Below, one piece after another: positions 46,765-54,070 of a DNA stretch of 64,000 nt. The first letter of the stretch is position 1. Each line of letters opens with the position of its first letter. This DNA is from Streptomyces sp. NBC_00464 (GTDB taxonomy: Bacteria; Actinomycetota; Actinomycetes; Streptomycetales; Streptomycetaceae). The notes under the pieces were generated by a model that worked only from the letters and a program-made list of their open reading frames with translations, did not search any database and was not told the DNA's origin. The stretch spans positions 1 to 64,000 of the forward strand of contig NZ_CP107899.1 in assembly GCF_036013915.1 (NCBI RefSeq). The letters are read 5' to 3'. Position numbers and translations under genes: made by a program.

Positions 46765-46970
46765 TCGGGCCGCCCTTTCGGTGGTCGCTCACGGTGCTGC
46801 CGGGGAGCCGGCCGACACGCCGTCAGGTGACGTCCCGACGCGTGCCGGTGTCGGCAATTGACCGGAACTGTAGGGACGGTGACTTTTTTACGTCAACCCT
46901 TGGGAATAAACATTGTGTGAATTCGTCCCGGGCGTTGACAGAAACCCCTTGACCGATCGACCATGCGTCC

Positions 46971-48215
46971 ATGACGGAACGCACCGATGCCCTCCAGCGC
47001 CTGCGCAGGGCCAACGAAGCCGCCGTACTCGGTGAACTCCGCAGGTCGGGCGCGCTGAGCCGCGGCGAGCTGAAGGCGCGGGTCGGGCTCTCCCGCACCA
47101 CCCTGTTCGCGATCGTGTCCGATCTGCTGGAACGCAAGGCCGTCGTCGAGCAGCAGGCCCCCGACCCCGAGCAGCCGCGCGGCCGCGGCAGGCCGGCCCT
47201 GGAGATCTCGCTCAACTCCCGCGGCGCCGAGCTGATCGGCATCGATCTCCAGCGCCACCACATCCATGTGGTCGTGGCCAACTGCGCCCATGAGATCGTC
47301 GGCCGCCACAGCGCCCCCGTCCCGGCGGACAGCGGCGCGGCCGAACGCGCCGCGCAGGCGATCCGGGCCGTCGAGGACCTGGTGCGGCGCGAGAACATCA
47401 GCCTCGCCCCCGTCGCCGGCATCGGCCTCGGCCTTCCCGGCTTCGTACAGAACCCGGCCTCCGGCGACCCGCGCACCATGACCCCGTTCGCCGGCCATGT
47501 CGCCGAAGAGCTGGGCCGGCATTTCGACGCCCCCGTGCTCACCGACAACAACTCGCGGCTCGCGGCTCTCGCCGAGGTGACCTGGGGAGCGGCGCGCGGG
47601 ATCGACAACGCGGTCTATCTGCGCTGGTCGGAAGGGGTCGGTGGCGGACTCGTCGTCAACGGCTCGCTGGTCCACGGCGCCCATGGCACCGCCGGGGAGA
47701 TCGGCCACACCAGCTGCGACCCCGAGGGAAAGCCCTGCCACTGCGGCGGCCGGGGCTGTCTGGAGGGCCTCATCTCCGTCCCGGCCCTGCTCGCCGCCTG
47801 CGCCGATCGCGGCGTGACGGCCGCGGACGCCGCGGAACTGATCGCGCTCGCCGCCGGGGGCCAGCCGGACACCGCCGAGGTGATCCGGGACGCGGCCGTC
47901 GTCGCGGGACGGGTGCTCGCGGCCCTCGCCGCCCAGGTCGACCCCGAGTGCATCGTCGTCTACGGGGAACCGGCGTCCCTCGACGCTCTCGTCCTCACAC
48001 CGATCCGGGAACAGCTCGCCGCGCTCTCCCTGCCGTCCGCGCCCCGCACCATCGAGGTACGCGGATCCACCCTCGGCGGCGAGGCGGCCGCGCTCGGCGG
48101 GGTGGCGCTGTTGCTGCGCACCACGGGCCAGGACCTGGCGGAGCTGCTCGACCGGCCGGCCCCCGGTGCGGATACCGGGGACGACCGGCCGCTCGACGAG
48201 GAGACCTCACCGTGA
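46971..48215 (+). CDS. ROK family transcriptional regulator
   Basis: Protein of 414 residues. N-terminal winged helix (LGELRRSGALSRGELKARVGLSRTTLF) followed by the ROK sugar-kinase-like domain: LIGIDLQRHHIHVVV, VAGIGLGLPGFV, GTAGEIGHTSC and the zinc motif CHCGGRGCLE. Likely responds to a sugar or amino sugar and controls the divergent sulfatase operon from the 206-base region between. Stop overlaps the start of the formylglycine-generating enzyme (GTGA). Confidence 0.9.
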   Translation: MTERTDALQRLRRANEAAVLGELRRSGALSRGELKARVGLSRTTLFAIVSDLLERKAVVEQQAPDPEQPRGRGRPALEISLNSRGAELIGIDLQRHHIHVVVANCAHEIVGRHSAPVPADSGAAERAAQAIRAVEDLVRRENISLAPVAGIGLGLPGFVQNPASGDPRTMTPFAGHVAEELGRHFDAPVLTDNNSRLAALAEVTWGAARGIDNAVYLRWSEGVGGGLVVNGSLVHGAHGTAGEIGHTSCDPEGKPCHCGGRGCLEGLISVPALLAACADRGVTAADAAELIALAAGGQPDTAEVIRDAAVVAGRVLAALAAQVDPECIVVYGEPASLDALVLTPIREQLAALSLPSAPRTIEVRGSTLGGEAAALGGVALLLRTTGQDLAELLDRPAPGADTGDDRPLDEETSP

Positions 48216-49177
48216 ACGCCTGCTGCGGGCCCGCCCGCGAGAGCACCACGCCTGCCGCCGCCACTCCCCCGGCGGACTTCGCCGTCCCCGTACGCCGCCC
48301 CGCCGAACTGCTGCGCGGCATGGTGGGGGTGCCCGGCGGTCCGTTCCTGATGGGCGGCGAGGACGAGGACGCGTTCCCGGCCGATGGCGAGGGGCCGGTA
48401 CGGGAGGTGACCCTCGCCCCGTTCCACATCGACGCGGCCGCCGTCACCAACGCCCGCTTCGCCGTCTTCGTCAAGGCCACCGGCTATCGCACCGAGGCCG
48501 AACTCATCGGCTGGTCCTACGTCTTCGGCTCCTTCGTCCCACAGGAGGCCCGGCACGCCGTGCTGCCCGGCACCGTGCCCGGCGCCCCCTGGTGGCGTGC
48601 GGTCACCGGAGCACACTGGCGTGCCCCCGAAGGGCCGGGCACCTCGATCGGCGACCGCCGCGACCACCCGGTGGTCCACATGTCGTGGCACGACGCGACG
48701 GCCTACGCCCGCTGGGCCGGCAAGCGGCTGCCCACCGAGGCCGAATGGGAGAAGGCGGCACGCGGCGGACTCGTCCGGGCCCGCTTCCCGTGGGGCGACG
48801 AGCTGACCCCGAACGGCCGGCACCGCTGCAACATCTGGCAGGGCGACTTCCCCGTACGCAACACGCGCGAGGACGGCTTCACAGGCACCGCGCCCGTCAA
48901 GGCGTACGCCCCCAACGGCTTCGGGCTCTACAACACCTCGGGCAACGTCTGGGAGTGGTGCGCCGACCGGTTCAGCACCGACTGGCACGCCGAGGCCCGA
49001 CCGGAAACCCGCTCCGACCCCGTCGGGCCACCGCACGGCGGGAGCCGGGTGCTGCGCGGCGGCTCGTACCTCTGCCACCGCTCGTACTGCAACCGCTACC
49101 GCATCGCCGCCCGCACCTCCAACACCCCCGACAGCACGACGGGCCACGGCGGGTTCCGCTGCGCGGTCACGGTCTGA
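48212..49177 (+). CDS. Formylglycine-generating enzyme
   Basis: Converts the active-site Cys of sulfatases into formylglycine. Protein of 321 residues with the SUMF1/FGE fold. Copper-binding catalytic cysteines C288 and C293 in GGSYLCHRSYCNRYR match the Streptomyces coelicolor enzyme's pair five residues apart. Other family segments: VPGGPFLMGGED, KRLPTEAEWEKAARGG and NVWEWCADRFS. GTG 48212 overlaps the ROK stop. It is certainly the partner of the sulfatase encoded divergently, and may serve others in the genome. Confidence 0.95.
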   Translation: MNACCGPARESTTPAAATPPADFAVPVRRPAELLRGMVGVPGGPFLMGGEDEDAFPADGEGPVREVTLAPFHIDAAAVTNARFAVFVKATGYRTEAELIGWSYVFGSFVPQEARHAVLPGTVPGAPWWRAVTGAHWRAPEGPGTSIGDRRDHPVVHMSWHDATAYARWAGKRLPTEAEWEKAARGGLVRARFPWGDELTPNGRHRCNIWQGDFPVRNTREDGFTGTAPVKAYAPNGFGLYNTSGNVWEWCADRFSTDWHAEARPETRSDPVGPPHGGSRVLRGGSYLCHRSYCNRYRIAARTSNTPDSTTGHGGFRCAVTV

Positions 49178-49226
49178 CCCCCCGCATCGCGATCCGCGCA
49201 CATCCGGCTATCCTGGCCGCCGCACC

Positions 49227-49303
49227 GGACACGGGGTGCCCCTCAAGGGGCTGAGAACACACCCGTCGAACCTGAACCAGTTAGCACTGGCGGAGGGATG
49301 TCT
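49227..49303 (+). ncRNA. TPP riboswitch (THI element)
   Basis: Conserved elements in order: GGGGTGCC, CTGAGA, ACCC, GAACCTGAACCAG, GTTAGCACTGG and a final CGGAGGGA. These are the TPP-binding core. The last element holds the ribosome binding site of the permease gene (GGAGGG, ATG at 49305), so thiamine pyrophosphate should block translation. Confidence 0.95.
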
Positions 49304-49304
49304 C

Positions 49305-50705
49305 ATGTCATTGCCGTATGCCCAGGACGAGCGCACAGCCCTGGACCCGCGACCCGCATTCGACGGGCGCATGCCCACCGCCCCCGGCGACCTGCGCATC
49401 GAGGCGCACGGCATAGCCCCCGTGCCCGAGGACCGCCGTTACGGCCGCCCCGGCCGGCTGTTCACCGTCTGGTTCGCCCCCAATCTGACCATGACCGGGG
49501 TCTTCACCGGCACGGTCGGCATCGCTCTGGGCCTGGACTTCGCCACGGCACTCGCCGCCGTCGTGCTCGGCACGCTCGTGGGCGCCGTGCCCACCGCGTA
49601 TCTGGGCACCTGGGGCAGCCAGACCGGCGCCGGTCAACTCCCGCTGGCGCGACTGGCGTTCGGCAGGAGTGTCGTACTTCCCGGCGCACTGCAGTGGCTC
49701 TCCTCCATCGCCTGGGACGCACTGATCGGCCTGTTCGGCGGGGAGGCGCTGGCCCAGCTGTGCGGCTGGCCGTTCTGGCTGGGAGTGCTGGTCATGATGG
49801 CCGCCCAGGGCGCGCTCGGCGTGCTGGGGTACGAGGTGATCCACCGGCTCCAGACCGTGATGACCTTCGCTCTGGCCGCCGCCTTCGTGGTGCTCGCGAC
49901 CAAGCTCCTGGACGGCGTCCACCCCGCGTCCACCAGTACCGTGCACGGCGCCGACCGGGCGGGCGCCTTCGTCCTGACGTGCACCATCGCGCTCAGCCTC
50001 GCACTGTCCTGGGCCCCGTACGCCAGTGACTTCAGCCGCTATCTGCCGCGCACCACGTCCCGGCCGCGCATGTTCTGGTGCACACTGCTCGGCATCAGCG
50101 CCTCCTTCGTGGCGGTCCAGACCCTCGGCCTGTGGGGGGCGTCCGTCTTCACCGACCAGACCGCGCACGGCATCGACACACTGCTCGGCGGGGGCGCCCT
50201 CGGAGCCTTCGGGCTGCTCGCCGTGGCACTTGCCGCGCTGTGCAGCAACGCCATGAACGACTACAGCGGATCGCTGGCGTTGCAGACCATGGGGGTCCGG
50301 CTGCCGCGCCCCGTCGCCGCGGCACTCGCCGCCGCACTCGGCTTCCCGCTCGTGCTGTGGATGCATGCGGCCGACACCACGACACGCTTCCAGAACGTCC
50401 TGCTGCTCGTCGGCTACTGGATCCCCGCATTCCTCGCGATCGTGGTCGTCGACTGGCTCGTCAGGGCGAGAGCCCGCGGCGGTTCCCCCGTCGACCTGGC
50501 CACCGAGAGCTCCCGCCCGCAGCCCTGGTGGCCGGCGCCGATCGCCTTCACGCTCGCCTTCGCAGCGGCGACACCGTTCATGAACACCACCCTGTACGTG
50601 GGTCCGGTCGCGAAGGCGCTGCATGGGGCGGACCTCGCCTACGGTGTCGCGTTCCTCGTGGCCCTGGCCCTCTACACACCGCTACGGCTGCGCAACCGGC
50701 CCTGA
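49305..50705 (+). CDS. cytX: NCS1 permease, CytX-type pyrimidine (HMP) transporter
   Basis: Membrane transporter of 466 residues with twelve predicted helices in the cytosine/purine NCS1 family. Signatures: RLFTVWFAPNLTMTG, TWGSQTGAGQLPLARLAFG and SWAPYASDFSRYLPR. Because it is under a TPP riboswitch, its cargo is probably a thiamine precursor such as hydroxymethylpyrimidine. This combination is the known CytX arrangement. The next gene is convergent. Confidence 0.9.
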   Translation: MSLPYAQDERTALDPRPAFDGRMPTAPGDLRIEAHGIAPVPEDRRYGRPGRLFTVWFAPNLTMTGVFTGTVGIALGLDFATALAAVVLGTLVGAVPTAYLGTWGSQTGAGQLPLARLAFGRSVVLPGALQWLSSIAWDALIGLFGGEALAQLCGWPFWLGVLVMMAAQGALGVLGYEVIHRLQTVMTFALAAAFVVLATKLLDGVHPASTSTVHGADRAGAFVLTCTIALSLALSWAPYASDFSRYLPRTTSRPRMFWCTLLGISASFVAVQTLGLWGASVFTDQTAHGIDTLLGGGALGAFGLLAVALAALCSNAMNDYSGSLALQTMGVRLPRPVAAALAAALGFPLVLWMHAADTTTRFQNVLLLVGYWIPAFLAIVVVDWLVRARARGGSPVDLATESSRPQPWWPAPIAFTLAFAAATPFMNTTLYVGPVAKALHGADLAYGVAFLVALALYTPLRLRNRP

Positions 50706-50778
50706 CGACGCATGGCATTCCGGTACGGGGGCGGGTTCCGCAGCCATGGACCTCGGGTCAGGTTCCCGTGCCGCCGCC

Positions 50779-51513
50779 TCAGCCGTCGGCCAGGGTGCGG
50801 CCGAGGAGGGGCAGCAGACGGTCCCAATGGCGTTGCAGCGCGGCGGGGTCGAAGGCGTCGGTGTCGGACATGGTGAAGCCGTGCCTGGTGCCGGGGTAGA
50901 TCTCGGAGGTGTGGGAGACACTCGCAGCGTCCAGAGCCCGGTTGAGCTCGCCGAGAGCCTCGGGCGCCAGGTCCGTCTCGGCGTGCCCGAAGTGGACCTC
51001 GCCGGTGAGGCGGCTCAGACTGTCGGGCCCGTCGGCGCCCACGGGGCCGTGGAATGCGGCGACGGCGGCCACCTGGCCGTGGTGGGCCGCGGCGGTGCGC
51101 ACCGCCAGGAGGCCGCCGATGCAGTAGCCGGTCACCGCGACCGGCCCGGCGACGACCTCGGGCTGGGCGGTCAGGAACCCGAGGTAGGCGTCGGCGTCGC
51201 TCAGGACACGTTCGACGGTGTGCGCCTCGATCAGGGGCATCAGCTGCTCGAACACCTTCGCCCGGGCTCCGTCTCCGATGTACTCGGGAAGATCGATCAC
51301 CGGCGCCGGACCGTTCCGGTAGAAGACGTTGGGGACGAGCACGTAGTACCCGTGCCCGGCCAGCTCGCGGGCCATCTCCCGCAGCACGGGCCGGATCCCG
51401 AAGCCGTCCGCGTACATCAGCACGCCCGGACACCGCTCGCCGCCGTCGGGGAAGGCGGCGAAAGCGTCGGCCCGGCCGTCCGCGGTGGGAATGTGCAACG
51501 TCTTGGCTGTCAT
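50779..51513 (-). CDS. Dienelactone hydrolase family protein
   Basis: Alpha/beta hydrolase of 244 residues. Catalytic Cys in VAVTGYCIGG replaces Ser as in true dienelactone hydrolases; Asp lies in HFGHAETD and His in YPGTRHGFTM. It hydrolyses lactone or ester rings, usually from aromatic breakdown. AGGAG lies upstream of ATG 51513. It stands alone, so its specific substrate is unclear. Confidence 0.9.
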   Translation of the reverse strand: MTAKTLHIPTADGRADAFAAFPDGGERCPGVLMYADGFGIRPVLREMARELAGHGYYVLVPNVFYRNGPAPVIDLPEYIGDGARAKVFEQLMPLIEAHTVERVLSDADAYLGFLTAQPEVVAGPVAVTGYCIGGLLAVRTAAAHHGQVAAVAAFHGPVGADGPDSLSRLTGEVHFGHAETDLAPEALGELNRALDAASVSHTSEIYPGTRHGFTMSDTDAFDPAALQRHWDRLLPLLGRTLADG

Positions 51514-51843
51514 GAGGTCTCCTGTCGTGGTTGACGTGTCGAGCTGTGGTCAACACGGCAGGAGGCGGAGCCCGCGCAGCAGCGCCTGGCCCTCGGTCCA
51601 ACAGCGGGCCGGTACCGGCCCGTACGGCGCTCAGAGGAGCGCCGGGTCGCCAATTCGTGTGTGGCGCAAGGCCGTCCCGGTGATCATCGCCTCATAACGT
51701 AGCCCATCGGACAGGAGGGTGCCAGGCCGCCCTGCCACCCCAGGAAATACTGTGTACCCTCTCAGTATGTCTACTCACTCACTAAGAGATGGATGCCACC
51801 ACTTCCCGGGGCGGCCGGCCCCGAGCGTCGCAGGAGTACGACG

Positions 51844-52305
51844 ATGAGCGCCCGCGGCAATGAGGTTCCCGACGCCCAGTCACTGCTGAACTCGTTCGCC
51901 GAGGTGGTCGGCCCACTGCTGGACCGCACGGCCGCGATCTTCGCGGGCCACCAGGTCCCGTTCTCCCAGGCCAATCTGCTGGTGCAGATGAACGAGATGG
52001 GCGGGCCGCGCCGGATGGCTGACCTGGCCCGGGCCCACGGGGTGGTACCGCGGACCGTGACCTCCCTGGTGGACGGTCTGGAGAAGCGGGGACTCGCCGC
52101 GCGCACCCCCGACCCCGACGACCGCCGGGTCGTTCTCGTCTCGCTGACGGAGAAGGGTGAGGCCCTGATGCAGCAGATCGACGAGACATCCGCGCAGCTG
52201 GCCGACGAGATCTTCGGGCAGGTGCCGGCCAAGGACCGGGTGGCACTGGCGAAGCTGCTGGGCAGGCTCCGCGTCCAGAGCGCCAACAGGGAAACGGAGT
52301 CATGA
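51844..52305 (+). CDS. MarR family transcriptional regulator
   Basis: Winged-helix regulator of 153 residues. HTH in RMADLARAHGVVPRTVTSLVDGL and wing TPDPDDRRVVLVSLTEKG, with the family's D-x-R-x. The ATG at 51844 fits the family start. It overlaps the efflux gene by ATGA and probably represses the pair until the exported drug binds it. The region before it carries a repeated CTCACT stretch (51775 on). Confidence 0.9.
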   Translation: MSARGNEVPDAQSLLNSFAEVVGPLLDRTAAIFAGHQVPFSQANLLVQMNEMGGPRRMADLARAHGVVPRTVTSLVDGLEKRGLAARTPDPDDRRVVLVSLTEKGEALMQQIDETSAQLADEIFGQVPAKDRVALAKLLGRLRVQSANRETES

Positions 52306-53786
52306 CCGTCGGGAACAGCACCCCGGCAGTGGTCCTCACCAAGGGCCACAACCGGCGGCGTTGGGCCGGCCTCGCCGTCGTGGCCTCGGCCCAGCTCGTG
52401 GCCATGCTCGACGAGACGGTCATCAATATCGCGCTGCCCTCCGCGCAGAAGTCGTTAGGCATGGCGCCTGCCGACCGCCAATGGATCATCACGGCCTACA
52501 CCCTGGCGTTCGGCAGTCTGCTCCTCTTCGGCGGCCGGCTGGCCGACCGCTTCGGCCCCAAGCGCACCTTCATGGTGGGGATCACCGGCTTCGCCATCAT
52601 GTCCGCCGTGGGCGGCAGCGCCACCAGTGGCGGCTGGCTCATCGCCGCACGGGCGCTGCAAGGTGTCTTCGCGGCCGTTCTCTCCCCCTCCACCCTGTCG
52701 ATGGTCACGGCTCTCTTCGACGACAGGAAGGAGCGCGCGAAGGCCTTCGGCATCTACAGCGGCATCATCGCCGGCGGAGCCGTTCTCGGTCTGCTGGTCG
52801 GCGGCGTGGTCACCGAGTATCTGTCCTGGCGCTGGTGCCTGTTCATCAACGTACCCATCGCCGCTCTGGCACTCGCCGCGGCCCCGCCGCTGCTTCCGAA
52901 CGTACGGGGCGACCGCACCGCCCGGCCGAATGTGCCGGACGTCGCGCTGACCGTCCTCGGCATGGCCGCGCTCGTCGTCGGCTTCTCCGAGGTGGAGGGG
53001 CACGGCTGGGGATCGGCCCGGGTGCTCGTACTGCTCGCGCTCTCCGTCGTCCTGCTCACCGCATTCGTCCTGCGGCAGACGCGCGCGCGGCAGCCTCTGC
53101 TGCCGCTGCGGGTGGTGCGCGACCGTAACCGCGCGGGCGCCTTCCTCGCCGTGGCGCTCGCGGAGTTCGGACTGCTGGGGATCTCGCTGTTCGCGTCGTA
53201 CCAGCTCCAGGTGATCATGCACTACAGCCCCGTCAGAGCAGGGCTGGCGTTTCTGCCCATGGTCGCGGTGACCGTGGTCGCGGCGACCCAGATCGCGGCC
53301 CGGCTGATGCCCCGGATACCCACCCGCTGGCTGATCGGGCCCGGTCTGCTCTGTATCGCGGCAGGCGTCGCGATGTTCAACCTGATGTCCGCGGAGAGCA
53401 CTTACCTGGGCACGATCCTGCCGACCTGGACCGTGCTCGGGCTCGGCCTCGGTCTGATCACTCCGTCCGCCACCCACACGGTCATGTACGGCACACTGCC
53501 GAACGACCGGGGCATCACGGCCGCGTTCCGCACCACCTCCCAGCAGGTGGGAGGTTCCGTGGGTCTGGCACTCACCAACACCGTCGCGGCCAGTGCGATC
53601 GCGTCCTTCGTCACCGCCCATCCCACCGGGAACATGTCCGCGGACTACACGGCGAGAGCTCTGGTGCACGGCACGGCAGTGGCCGCCACCTGGTCCGGCG
53701 TCCTGATCGCCGTGGGCACGATCGCGGTGTTCTGGCTCGTCAACTCCCACCCCGAACCCAAGGCTCCGCCCCCGGTCGCGGAATAG
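52302..53786 (+). CDS. MFS multidrug exporter (DHA2/EmrB-QacA type)
   Basis: Exporter of 494 residues with fourteen predicted helices. Family motifs: MLDETVINIALPSAQ (motif D1), GGRLADRFGPKRTF (motif A) and the C-helix ARALQGVFAAVLSPSTLSMV. It uses the proton gradient to expel drugs. Coupled to the MarR gene before it by ATGA, the usual regulator/pump pair. Specific drug unknown. Confidence 0.95.
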   Translation: MTVGNSTPAVVLTKGHNRRRWAGLAVVASAQLVAMLDETVINIALPSAQKSLGMAPADRQWIITAYTLAFGSLLLFGGRLADRFGPKRTFMVGITGFAIMSAVGGSATSGGWLIAARALQGVFAAVLSPSTLSMVTALFDDRKERAKAFGIYSGIIAGGAVLGLLVGGVVTEYLSWRWCLFINVPIAALALAAAPPLLPNVRGDRTARPNVPDVALTVLGMAALVVGFSEVEGHGWGSARVLVLLALSVVLLTAFVLRQTRARQPLLPLRVVRDRNRAGAFLAVALAEFGLLGISLFASYQLQVIMHYSPVRAGLAFLPMVAVTVVAATQIAARLMPRIPTRWLIGPGLLCIAAGVAMFNLMSAESTYLGTILPTWTVLGLGLGLITPSATHTVMYGTLPNDRGITAAFRTTSQQVGGSVGLALTNTVAASAIASFVTAHPTGNMSADYTARALVHGTAVAATWSGVLIAVGTIAVFWLVNSHPEPKAPPPVAE

Positions 53787-53892
53787 GGCCGGCGGTCGGA
53801 GACTCAGGGATTGCTCCTCCGGCCCGGCCCCTCGTGATCGCTCGCTGACGAGGTCGAGGACGTGTCGGTCCCATCCGGACCCCGAGAACGGG

Positions 53893-53930
53893 TCAGGGGC
53901 CGTTTCAGATTGCTCTGAAACGGCCCCTGA
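53893..53930. terminator. 17-bp perfect hairpin between MFS gene and tRNA-Pro
   Basis: Stem TCAGGGGCCGTTTCAGA and exact complement, loop TTGC. It lies just past the 3' end of the minus-strand tRNA gene and 107 bases after the MFS stop, so it can end both transcripts. Confidence 0.75.
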
Positions 53931-53947
53931 CCTGCGACTCTTTCGAG

Positions 53948-54021
<74 letters not shown>

Positions 54022-54070
54022 CTGCCAGTCCCCCGGACCTGCCGGGCGGCTGCGCAGGACAAACATTACC

